A DNA stretch of 14,096 bases from Bacillota bacterium (GTDB lineage: Bacteria; Bacillota; Clostridia; Lachnospirales; Lachnospiraceae): contig JAEZLY010000204.1 of the NCBI GenBank assembly GCA_023414985.1, positions 1 through 14,096 of the forward strand. The letters run 5' to 3'. Below, piece by piece: positions 7,195 through 13,669 of the stretch. The notes under the pieces are model-generated. The model was not told the origin of the DNA and ran no database searches. It saw nothing but the letters and a program-made list of their open reading frames with translations. Both the position numbers and the translations under genes were made by a program. Position 1 is the first letter of the stretch. The number at the start of each line of letters is the position of its first letter.

Positions 7195-8070
7195 GTGAGC
7201 AATCAGGATACATGTCCATATACGGAAGGTAAAATTCGTACTGCCAGAGTACTGGCCCAGGAAGCCTCGGCAATGGTGAAAAGTCAGCAGGCATCAAAAC
7301 TAAATGCAATCTGGCTGGAGACTACCGGCTGCTCCGGTAATATCATCTCCTTTCTGGAAAGTGATGATCCGAATGCCTATGAAGTACTAAGCAGTTTGGT
7401 CAATGTAACCTATAATAATACTTTAATGGGTGCGGAGGGCGATTATGCCTTTGAACGATTTCTTGAGACCTTGGAAACAGACTTCATACTCCTGGTTGAG
7501 GGTGCAATTTCCACGGCGCAGAACGGAATGTACAATATTATTGCCAACTATCATGGCAGATACATCTCTGCCTTTGAAGCGGTAAGGATGGCCGGGCAAA
7601 AGGCAAAATACGTGATTTCCGTCGGAACCTGTGCCACCTATGGAGGAATTTCTGCGGCACGGCCTAATCCGGCAGGCTGCATAAGTGTGAAGCAGGTATT
7701 GAACCGTCAGGTTATTGCGCTTCCCTGCTGTCCTTGTCATCCTGATTGGGTGGTTGGTACGGTAGCACATTTGATTGCCTACGGCCTGCCTGAGCTGGAT
7801 GAGGAGCAGAGACCGGTTATTTTTTACGGAGTTACAATCCATGATAACTGCACCAGAAGAGGATTTTTCGACTCCGGTGATTTTGCAACAGCATTTGGCC
7901 AGTTCGGATGTATGTTTCGTATCGGCTGCAGGGGGCCGATTACTCGCACGGATTGTCCGAGAAGGAAATGGAATAGTTATGTCAACTGGCCGATTGGGAA
8001 CAATACCTGCTGCATCGGCTGTGCCCAGCAGTATTTTCCGGATGGAACTGAGCCATTTGTGAGGTATTAG
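7195..8070 (+). CDS. [NiFe] hydrogenase small subunit, no Tat signal, altered proximal-cluster motif
   Basis: Carries electrons from the NiFe site through three iron-sulphur clusters. The 291 residues start at GTG 7195 (GGAGG at 7184-7188; an in-frame TGA at 7180-7182 rules out a longer form). There is no twin-arginine signal, so it is cytosolic. Ligands by alignment to the family pattern: proximal Cys46, Cys146 (GTCATYGG) and Cys179 (HPDWVVG follows); distal His216, Cys219, Cys239, Cys245; medial Cys254, Cys273, Cys276 (CIGC). Two things are odd. The usual proximal CxxC reads C46-S-G-N49, so the second Cys is Asn. The usual PGCPP reads PCCPC, adding Cys178 and Cys181 beside the ligand. Cys272 is also extra. 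The large subunit starts 8 bases later. The role is firm; the subgroup cannot be settled by eye. Confidence 0.93.
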   Translation: MSNQDTCPYTEGKIRTARVLAQEASAMVKSQQASKLNAIWLETTGCSGNIISFLESDDPNAYEVLSSLVNVTYNNTLMGAEGDYAFERFLETLETDFILLVEGAISTAQNGMYNIIANYHGRYISAFEAVRMAGQKAKYVISVGTCATYGGISAARPNPAGCISVKQVLNRQVIALPCCPCHPDWVVGTVAHLIAYGLPELDEEQRPVIFYGVTIHDNCTRRGFFDSGDFATAFGQFGCMFRIGCRGPITRTDCPRRKWNSYVNWPIGNNTCCIGCAQQYFPDGTEPFVRY

Positions 8071-8078
8071 GAGGAGCT

Positions 8079-9467
8079 ATGTCAGAGAAGATCATCATTG
8101 ATCCACTGACCAGAATCAGTGGGTTTTTAGAAATTCAGGTAGAAGTAGAGAATAATCGGGTAGTCAATGCATATTCCCTGGGCCTCTTATACCGGGGATT
8201 TGAGAATATGCTGATCGGCAGGTTTCCGTTGGATGCGATTTATTTTACCGAACGTATCTGCGGTATCTGTTCCGTGGCACATTCGGTGGCATCGGCTATG
8301 GCAATTGAACAGGCATTGAACATCGAGGTGCCTCTGAATGATTACTATCTGCGGGAAATCATACACGGTCTGGAATATGTTCAGAATCATCTGAGGCATT
8401 TTTATCTCATGATGGTGCCGAGCTTTGCAAGAATCACAAGTCTGCCGCTGGTCAGTAACCAGCAGTATACTGATTTTCGCTTGTCCGATGCAGATAATGC
8501 AATTATTGAGGATCATTACATCGGAGGAGTGGAATACAGCAGAATGTCCCATGAGGCACAGGCGGTATTCGGGGGGAAAGCACCGCATAACCACGGTGTC
8601 TTCGCCGGAGGGACATCAACTTCACCAAATGCATATAATATTGAAAAAGTCAGAGCGCTGATCAAAAGGCTTCTTAATTTTGTCTCTACGTCCATGAGGG
8701 AGGATACGGATATTATAGCTGCATATTATCCGGAATATTTCGATATGGGGGTAGGATATCAGAATTTTATGAGCTATGGAGTGTTTGACCATGATGAACC
8801 GGAGATTGCCTATGTACAGCCGGGGATTATGATTGATCAGACCCGGTATGCTTTTGAACCGGGACGGATTACGGAACAGGCAGGACATTCCTGGTATAAG
8901 GAGAATGTAACACCGGATGAGGTTGATATGACAAAAGCCGGTGCCTATACCTTTATCAAAACGCCCAGATATGAGGGGATGCCAATGGAGGTCGGGCCGC
9001 TTGCGAGAATGCTTCTATCCGGAGATTATAACGGAGGGACCTCCTGTATGGACAGGATTGTCGCTAGAACACTGGAGACAGAAAAGGTCTTAAGAATACT
9101 GAGTAATCTGATTGATCGTATTGAGCTGCTTCCCAATAGCCAGCAGCCTTGGGTGATACCTGCCAGTGCCCGGGGAGCAGGATACATTGACACAACCAGG
9201 GGAGCATTGTCTCATTCCATCAACATCGAAAACCAGGTAATCGGAAGCTATAATATCATCACTCCCTCGATGTGGAATCTGTCACCGAAGGACAATGAGG
9301 GAAATCCGGGCGTGATCGAAAAGGCGCTCATAGATACCGAGCTCAGGGACTCCTCCAATCCAGTAGAAATAGGTCGGATTGTCCGCTCCTTTGACCCTTG
9401 CGTATCCTGCGCCACCCATGTTCATGATACTTCCGGCAATCATGCCCTGATCCGGCTGCTGGTATGA
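8079..9467 (+). CDS. [NiFe] hydrogenase large (catalytic) subunit precursor
   Basis: Holds the NiFe(CN)2CO active site for H2 oxidation or production. The 462-residue protein has both metal-binding motifs: L1 RICGIC with Cys61 and Cys64, and L2 DPCVSCATH with Cys441, Cys444 and His447. RGFE near 39-42 is also typical. The family is cleaved after the L2 His, which here would remove a 15-residue tail (VHDTSGNHALIRLLV); the protease gene overlaps the stop by 4 bases (ATGA). The protein is shorter than membrane-bound group 1 subunits (usually above 530). GGAGGAG stands just before ATG 8079. It pairs with the small subunit upstream. No hyp maturation genes are in the window, so nickel and Fe(CN)2CO insertion must be encoded elsewhere. 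Direction in the cell (uptake or evolution) is not shown by the sequence; a b5 partner suggests uptake. Confidence 0.95.
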   Translation: MSEKIIIDPLTRISGFLEIQVEVENNRVVNAYSLGLLYRGFENMLIGRFPLDAIYFTERICGICSVAHSVASAMAIEQALNIEVPLNDYYLREIIHGLEYVQNHLRHFYLMMVPSFARITSLPLVSNQQYTDFRLSDADNAIIEDHYIGGVEYSRMSHEAQAVFGGKAPHNHGVFAGGTSTSPNAYNIEKVRALIKRLLNFVSTSMREDTDIIAAYYPEYFDMGVGYQNFMSYGVFDHDEPEIAYVQPGIMIDQTRYAFEPGRITEQAGHSWYKENVTPDEVDMTKAGAYTFIKTPRYEGMPMEVGPLARMLLSGDYNGGTSCMDRIVARTLETEKVLRILSNLIDRIELLPNSQQPWVIPASARGAGYIDTTRGALSHSINIENQVIGSYNIITPSMWNLSPKDNEGNPGVIEKALIDTELRDSSNPVEIGRIVRSFDPCVSCATHVHDTSGNHALIRLLV

Positions 9468-9913
9468 AGCTGAAACTGCTGGCAATCGGAAATGTATTAA
9501 TGGAAGACGACGGGATAGGTGTTGTTCTGGCAAAAGAGTTAATGAATGAGCTATTGGAACTGGGGCTTACTGTAGTCATAGGAGAGACGGATCTGGATTA
9601 TTCTCTGTCCCGGATCAGCAAGAAGGATTATCTGATTGTCCTGGATGCGACGGCAATGGTACCCTGTGGAGCGATAGTCAGTCTGCCCCTAGAAGCAGCG
9701 GAAACAATACATAAGGATGAAACCCAGCACAGCCTGAGTTTTCTGCATATCTGCAGACTTTATTATCCCGGAATTCAGGGAATACTTCTTGGGATAGGGA
9801 TCAACAGCTGCAGTTGTCATTACGGCATCAGTGAACAGCTTTATCAAGAAACGGAAGAGATCAAGAGAATTCTGCTGCAAAGGATTATAGAATGCATTCA
9901 GGAGGTTCAGTGA
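9464..9913 (+). CDS. Hydrogenase maturation endopeptidase (HyaD/HybD family)
   Basis: Cleaves the C-terminal tail of the hydrogenase large subunit once nickel is in place, letting the active site close. The 149-residue length fits the family. It starts with LAIGNVLMEDDGIG, as family members do. The nickel-sensing ligands of HybD (Glu16, Asp62, His93) correspond to Asp16, Asp61 (VLDATAM) and His89 (TQHSLS). The ATG at 9464-9466 overlaps the large-subunit TGA at 9465-9467 and there is no strong separate ribosome site, so translation is coupled to its substrate, which fits a dedicated protease. The C-terminal half is slightly Cys-rich (HICRLYY, NSCSCHYG). The cytochrome b5-like gene follows after 37 bases. 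Confidence 0.92.
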   Translation: MKLKLLAIGNVLMEDDGIGVVLAKELMNELLELGLTVVIGETDLDYSLSRISKKDYLIVLDATAMVPCGAIVSLPLEAAETIHKDETQHSLSFLHICRLYYPGIQGILLGIGINSCSCHYGISEQLYQETEEIKRILLQRIIECIQEVQ

Positions 9914-9950
9914 GGATAGGTGGATAGATCATCAGCCGGGAGGGAAAGCT

Positions 9951-10439
9951 GTGGATAAAGATGAGATAAGGAGAATGATACAGAGTTACGTGAAGGAGAT
10001 ATGCCACTACGGGCAGATGCAGGTGTTTGCTACATCCTATTACCAGAGCAATTTCTTCCAAAGACAGATGGACGATGTAACCGACCGGCTGGTAAGCTTC
10101 TGCCTGGATCAGCAATTTTCCGAGCTGCGGGAACAACAGACGGGTGGGCAGGAGAATGAAGCGCCCCAGCCCCATGCCGGACAGGGGATAAAGACTCCGG
10201 GAGGAGGAAGGACCTTTACGCTGGAGGAATTGTCATTCTATGACGGCAGCAGTGGAAGGCCGGCTTATGTTGCGGTGAATGATATCGTTTATGATGTGAC
10301 ATCATTGATCAAGTGGGCCGGTGGAACTCATTTCGGAGTATATGCAGGTAAGGACCTGACTGTACCTTTCACAGAATGCCATCCGGGAACACAGGATGTC
10401 TTAAAGAACCTTCCTAAGATTGGGACACTTGTAAAATAA
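9951..10439 (+). CDS. Soluble cytochrome b5-like heme-binding protein of the hydrogenase operon
   Basis: Probably a small electron carrier or partner of the hydrogenase. Of 162 residues, 1-60 look helical (DKDEIRRMIQSYVKEICHYG), 61-87 are a flexible Gln/Gly/Pro-rich linker, and 88-162 are a cytochrome b5-like domain: FTLEELSFYDGSSGRPAYVA, NDIVYDVTSLIKW, GGTHFGVYAGKDLT and a CHPGT element. His127 (GGTHFG) and His144 (CHPG) are the likely heme ligands by family pattern. No signal peptide or membrane helix is visible, so it is cytosolic like the hydrogenase. The start is GTG 9951 with GGGAGGG at 9939-9945; the nearby ATG 9961 is out of frame. It is the last gene before the hairpin at 10470-10509. 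The steroid-binding branch of this fold uses Tyr ligands, so heme binding is likely but not proven. Confidence 0.82.
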   Translation: MDKDEIRRMIQSYVKEICHYGQMQVFATSYYQSNFFQRQMDDVTDRLVSFCLDQQFSELREQQTGGQENEAPQPHAGQGIKTPGGGRTFTLEELSFYDGSSGRPAYVAVNDIVYDVTSLIKWAGGTHFGVYAGKDLTVPFTECHPGTQDVLKNLPKIGTLVK

Positions 10440-10469
10440 CCAATAAAGGGGTACGATATAGACGCATAG

Positions 10470-10509
10470 CAGGAGTAACGCTATCCGTTTTAGGATAGCG
10501 TTACTCCTG
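10470..10509 (+). terminator. Perfect 17-bp hairpin between convergent units (probable terminator)
   Basis: CAGGAGTAACGCTATCC (10470-10486) and its exact complement (10493-10509) flank a 6-base loop. On the plus strand TTGCTGTCTT follows, which is moderately T-rich; on the minus strand the bases after the stem are not T-rich. It lies 30 bases after the cytochrome b5-like stop and 21 bases before the 3' end of the minus-strand gene, where a terminator protecting both units is expected. Confidence 0.65.
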
Positions 10510-10530
10510 TTGCTGTCTTAAAACAGTACA

Positions 10531-10893
10531 TTATATGGCATTGTGGCAAAATGCTGCAATCCGGTCTACCGGAATATCGCATACAGAGCCTACGGTTCGG
10601 AAAGGACGATCATTACCCTTGCAGAAGCCGAGTCCGCCTCTGGGGCCGGGGCCGTTATCCATGTCTCCGCAGATATTCTCTGCAAGAGGATTCGTCGGCG
10701 GGAAACCCTGATCCGTAACAAGACGGACGAAGCGAGAATTTACGGAAAGAATGACTCCGGTAAAACCGCAGCCTGAAGCGCCACCGCTGGTCGTAAAAAT
10801 GGTCACTGTTTTACCGATAAATCTGCGCATATGCTCGACCAGAGCCATTTCCCTGGAACCTCCGCAGCAACCAAATCTGTTATGCCTTGACAT
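10531..10893 (-). CDS. Small clostridial protein of unknown function, Cys/Gly-rich (paralogue 2)
   Basis: I recall similar proteins in clostridial genomes but know no function. The 120-residue product has a short Cys-rich N-terminus (NRFGCCGG), a core TVTIFTTSGGASGCGFTG followed by V-x-x-V-N-x-x-F-V-x-L-V, and a conserved end VGSVCDIPVDRIAAFCHNAI. The core resembles small beta-barrel proteins (SM-like pattern: G-x-L-x-x-V-x-x-x-x-V-x-L), which is inference. It is nearly the same as the next gene upstream in core and tail but has a longer Gly/Pro insert between them. I start at ATG 10891-10893, about 8 bases after AGGAGG; the ATG at 10897-10899 is only 2-3 bases from it. It lies 21 bases downstream of its paralogue and is likely co-transcribed. 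Confidence 0.75.
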   Translation of the reverse strand: MSRHNRFGCCGGSREMALVEHMRRFIGKTVTIFTTSGGASGCGFTGVILSVNSRFVRLVTDQGFPPTNPLAENICGDMDNGPGPRGGLGFCKGNDRPFRTVGSVCDIPVDRIAAFCHNAI

Positions 10894-10914
10894 TTTCATT
10901 ACCTCCTTGATTAA

Positions 10915-11199
10915 TTAAATTGCGTTGTGGCAGAAGCTTGCGATCTTATTTGTAGGAATGTCGCACACGGAACCTACCATAAACATACATTCTTCATGAT
11001 TCCTTTGTTCTCTTCGATCACCGCAAATGTTCTCTGCTAATGGATTTGCCGGTGGGGTACCGAAACGATCAACCAAAGTCACAAATGCAGGATTGACACG
11101 AAGCAGCACTCCGGTGAAGCCACAGCCGGAAGCGCCACCGCTGGTGGTAAAGATTGTTACGGTCTGACCGATATATCTGCACAATTCTTCTAATAGCAT
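10915..11199 (-). CDS. Small clostridial protein of unknown function (paralogue 1)
   Basis: The 94-residue product begins LLEELCRYIGQTVTIFTTSG, continues ASGCGFTGVLLRVNPAFVTLV, has PPANPLAENICGD in the middle and ends VGSVCDIPTNKIASFCHNAI. The core and both conserved ends match the neighbour at 10531-10893, and stretches also match at DNA level (for example near 10767-10800 and 11099-11135), so the pair arose by tandem duplication. No signal peptide or membrane helix is visible. Four Cys residues (in LCR, GCG, ICGD, VCD) plus ones in ECM and FCH could bind metal or form disulphides. AGGAGG stands 7-8 bases before ATG 11197-11199. It is the first gene of the minus-strand unit, with a candidate promoter at 11273-11300. 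Function is unknown; a spore-related role would be a guess. Confidence 0.78.
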   Translation of the reverse strand: MLLEELCRYIGQTVTIFTTSGGASGCGFTGVLLRVNPAFVTLVDRFGTPPANPLAENICGDRREQRNHEECMFMVGSVCDIPTNKIASFCHNAI

Positions 11200-11251
11200 G
11201 TAAATACCTCCTTATATATTCCTTATTCTTTTATGGATATGAAAAGGTTTC

Positions 11252-11269
11252 CTTCAGTAAATACTGAAG
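11252..11269. promoter_or_regulatory. Palindrome near the minus-strand start site (candidate operator)
   Basis: CTTCAGTA-AA-TACTGAAG is a perfect 8-2-8 inverted repeat. It begins about 4 bases past the candidate minus-strand -10 (ACTATA at 11273-11278 on the plus strand), so a bound protein would block initiation of the paralogue pair. Operator function is inferred. Confidence 0.4.
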
Positions 11270-11272
11270 TCT

Positions 11273-11300
11273 ACTATATACTATGCAGGAAATCTGCTAA
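11273..11300 (-). promoter_or_regulatory. Candidate promoter of the minus-strand paralogue pair
   Basis: Read on the minus strand, TTAGCA (11300-11295), a 16-base spacer and TATAGT (11278-11273) form a fair sigma-A-like pair about 70 bases before the gene start. The -35 is weak and an alternative sigma factor is possible: CATAGTATA here loosely fits the CATAnnnTA -10 of sporulation sigmas, but no matching -35 was seen. Confidence 0.35.
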
Positions 11301-11318
11301 TGCGACACAAAATATCAT

Positions 11319-11337
11319 AATGTGACTAAATCACATT
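11319..11337. promoter_or_regulatory. CRP-like palindrome upstream of the two-component operon
   Basis: AATGTGA-CTAAA-TCACATT is a perfect 7-5-7 inverted repeat with TGTGA/TCACA half sites like those of CRP/FNR-family regulators, although E. coli CRP uses a 6-base spacer. Its centre is about 61 bases before the start site predicted from the promoter at 11355-11382, a classic activator position. Confidence 0.45.
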
Positions 11338-11354
11338 CCGGTTACGAGATATCA

Positions 11355-11382
11355 TTGACTCGAACTCTGACTGGATTATAAT
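11355..11382 (+). promoter_or_regulatory. Sigma-A promoter of the two-component operon
   Basis: TTGACT (11355-11360), 16 bases, then TATAAT (11377-11382). Both boxes are near consensus. Transcription would start near 11389, about 54 bases before the response regulator ATG. Confidence 0.75.
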
Positions 11383-11442
11383 AATGTGTAACAGGATGTT
11401 TCGTAATGGAAGGAAGGGCAGTTTATGCCGGAAAGGATATAG

Positions 11443-12153
11443 ATGGAAAAGAGAAAGATACTTGCGGTTGATGATGAACAGGGAATTCGGAATATTATCA
11501 AGGAATATATCACGTCTGAGGAATATGAGGTAGTCGAGGCAGCTGACGGTGTCGAAGCATTAAATCTTCTGAAGCAGGGTAATATCTCCATGGTTATACT
11601 GGATGTAATGCTGCCTAAGATGGATGGATGGACTGTATGCCGTGAGCTTCGTCGAACCTCGGATATTCCGGTTATTATGCTGTCGGCAAGAGGAGAAGAA
11701 TACGATAAACTGTTTGGCTTTGAGCTGGGGGTGGATGATTACCTCGTAAAGCCCTTCAGCCCCAGAGAGCTTCTTGCCAGAATAAAAGCAATCTTTGCCC
11801 GAAGTGATATGAAAGTACAACCGGCTCCGGCGGTGAACCGGATTCAAATTGAGGAGTTTAGCATTGATTTTGATTCCAGAAATGTAACTCTGCATGGAAA
11901 ACAGATCTCTTTGACTCCGAAGGAATACGAATTATTAAGCTTCTTGATAAAAAATCAAAACAAGGTATTTTCTCGATCCCAATTACTGGATCTGGTCTGG
12001 GGGTATGAATTTTTCGGGGATGACCGTACGGTGGATACTCATATCAAGATGCTCAGGGAAAGTCTGAAGGAATACCGTCATTGGATTGTAACTGTATGGG
12101 GGACAGGCTATAAATTTGAGATAGGAGGTAAAGATGAAGCGGATAGGGATTAA
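11443..12153 (+). CDS. OmpR/PhoB-family response regulator
   Basis: Phosphorylated by the kinase encoded next, then binds DNA to control target genes. The 236-residue protein has a receiver domain at 1-122 with acidic pocket Asp10/Asp11, phospho-acceptor Asp54 (VILDVMLP), Ser81 in the Thr/Ser position and Lys103 (VKPFSP). A winged-helix DNA-binding domain follows at about 136-232 (LTPKEYELLSFLIKN, then DRTVDTHIKMLRE, ending WGTGYKFE). A weak GGAAAGGAT precedes ATG 11443. A five-codon frame at 11425-11442 (MPERI) stops exactly against this ATG and has a better AGGAAGGG site, so initiation may involve coupling. The kinase start overlaps its end by 20 bases. Targets are unknown; the ferritin-like gene downstream is the nearest candidate. 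Confidence 0.95.
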   Translation: MEKRKILAVDDEQGIRNIIKEYITSEEYEVVEAADGVEALNLLKQGNISMVILDVMLPKMDGWTVCRELRRTSDIPVIMLSARGEEYDKLFGFELGVDDYLVKPFSPRELLARIKAIFARSDMKVQPAPAVNRIQIEEFSIDFDSRNVTLHGKQISLTPKEYELLSFLIKNQNKVFSRSQLLDLVWGYEFFGDDRTVDTHIKMLRESLKEYRHWIVTVWGTGYKFEIGGKDEADRD

Positions 12154-13573
12154 GCTTTGGCTTGGAATGATGCTTCTGATTGCAGTGATACTGCTCCTCC
12201 TGTGGTTGTTCCAAATAGTATTTTTGGGAAGCTATTATAAAAGGATCAGGCTATCGGAACTCACCAAAGAGGGTAACAAAATAGCAGAGGAATTACAACA
12301 ATATGATTTCAATACTTTAGCGACGCTGAATAAGCAGCTCCTTGATGATACAGAGAGGTTTGCATCCAGACAGCAGCTTGCTGTTGATATTATGAATGCG
12401 GCCGGTGATATTCTCTACAGTACCGATAACAGCGGCGGTATGATGATGGGAAGAGGAATGATGATGAACGCCGGTGCTGAGGCAGTTCGACGTACCTTGA
12501 ATGGGGAACGGGTCCGATTGGAGGTCCGGCATCCAAGGTTCGAGAATATTTATGTCCTGATTGGTATTCCGGTATGGAAGAACGGAATTGTCTCCGGAGG
12601 CATTGTTTTAAGTGTTCCGCTGGCGCCTGTCGAGGATACTGTGAATATCTTAAAACATCAGCTGGTCTGGATTACAATTATATTATCAGTGGTCTCCTTG
12701 ACGATTGCGTTACTCCTGTCCAGACAATTTACAAAACCGATTCTTCAAATTAACCGGGCTGCACAGGCTTATTCCAGGGGGGAATTTGATACCCGGGTTA
12801 TGATACACAGTCAGGATGAGCTGGGGCAGCTTGCAGGGCAGATGAATCGGATGGGAGAAGAGCTTAAACGGAATGAGCTGCTTCGTAAGGATTTAATAGC
12901 GAATATTTCTCATGAACTCAGGACTCCGCTCAGTCTGATCAGAGGGTATGCCGAGACTCTTCGGGATGTCACCGGTGATAATGTTGAGAAACGGGGAAAA
13001 CAGCTCGATGTCATTATTGATGAAACAGAGCGTCTGACGAAAATAGTGGGGGATATCCTACTCCTTTCCCAATTTCAGGCGGGTGTTGTACCGCTTGATC
13101 GTAAGCCTTTTTCCCTGCGTCTGATGCTGGAGGATGCTGTAAAACGATACGAGTATGGGGATTTGAAGCGAATCATGAGAATAGAAGGGCTGCCGGATAG
13201 TGAATTGACTGTTCTGGCAGATCGGGAAAGAATTGAACAGGTACTGTATAATCTGCTGAACAATGCGGTTCAACATACAGCGGAGGGAGGCAGCATTACG
13301 ATACGCATCTCTGCTTTGCCCGGTAAGGCACGTATTGAAGTGATTGATGATGGAAACGGAATCGGGGAGGAAGAACTGCCTTATGTATTTGACCGTTATT
13401 ACAGAAGTCTGAAGACGGAACGCAGCAAGCAGCCGGGAAGCGGACTTGGACTTGCTATTGTAAAAAGCATACTGGAGATGCATCAGACCTCCTTTGGAGT
13501 GAAAAGCAAGGAAGGGGAAGGCGCTACCTTTTGGTTTGAACTGATGACGGACGACACTCACAAAGCTTTCTGA
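12134..13573 (+). CDS. Membrane sensor histidine kinase with Met-rich sensor region
   Basis: Senses an extracellular signal and phosphorylates the response regulator. Its 479 residues read in order: membrane helix about 8-31; outside domain about 32-174; membrane helix about 176-197; HAMP about 196-250; HisKA with phospho-acceptor His260 (NISHELRTPLSL); ATPase domain with N box NLLNNAVQHT (Asn377), G1 DDGNGI (405-410), F-like YVFDRYYR and G2 GSGLGL (435-440). All catalytic motifs are intact. The outside domain carries MMMGRGMMMN at 103-112, a Met cluster that could bind Cu(I) or Ag(I), or be oxidised; this is inference. AGGAGG lies before ATG 12134, inside the end of the regulator gene, so expression is coupled. 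A secreted ferritin-like gene follows 96 bases later. Confidence 0.95.
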   Translation: MKRIGIKLWLGMMLLIAVILLLLWLFQIVFLGSYYKRIRLSELTKEGNKIAEELQQYDFNTLATLNKQLLDDTERFASRQQLAVDIMNAAGDILYSTDNSGGMMMGRGMMMNAGAEAVRRTLNGERVRLEVRHPRFENIYVLIGIPVWKNGIVSGGIVLSVPLAPVEDTVNILKHQLVWITIILSVVSLTIALLLSRQFTKPILQINRAAQAYSRGEFDTRVMIHSQDELGQLAGQMNRMGEELKRNELLRKDLIANISHELRTPLSLIRGYAETLRDVTGDNVEKRGKQLDVIIDETERLTKIVGDILLLSQFQAGVVPLDRKPFSLRLMLEDAVKRYEYGDLKRIMRIEGLPDSELTVLADRERIEQVLYNLLNNAVQHTAEGGSITIRISALPGKARIEVIDDGNGIGEEELPYVFDRYYRSLKTERSKQPGSGLGLAIVKSILEMHQTSFGVKSKEGEGATFWFELMTDDTHKAF

Positions 13574-13613
13574 AAACTATCATACTTTCATCACATCTGA
13601 ACCCTAGAATGAA

Positions 13614-13631
13614 ATTACCAGGAACGGTAAT
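13614..13631. promoter_or_regulatory. Short inverted repeat before the ferritin-like gene
   Basis: ATTACC-AGGAAC-GGTAAT is a perfect 6-6-6 inverted repeat, 38 bases before ATG 13670. It has no T-run and is too small to be a good terminator. It could be an operator. OmpR-type regulators normally prefer direct repeats, so a link to the upstream regulator is uncertain. No convincing promoter boxes were seen in the 96-base gap. Confidence 0.25.
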
Positions 13632-13669
13632 ACAGTTTATGGATCATTAATCAGATAGGAGATGTTTTT

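Noticed and set aside
7775..8062. A 95-codon plus-strand frame inside the hydrogenase small subunit gene
   Set aside because: It is an out-of-frame shadow; the true frame carries the Fe-S ligand pattern through to its stop.
10470..10509. The hairpin as an insertion-sequence end or attachment site
   Set aside because: No transposase, second copy or target duplication is visible; its place between convergent genes is explained by termination.
10543..10776. A 77-codon plus-strand frame opposite the small paralogue
   Set aside because: It is antisense to a gene with a clear paralogue next door and has no ribosome site or recognisable content.
10499..12720. A 13-base identity (GCGTTACTCCTGT) between the hairpin near 10500 and the kinase gene near 12707
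   Set aside because: A few 13-base matches are expected by chance in a window this size, and the kinase copy is plain coding sequence.
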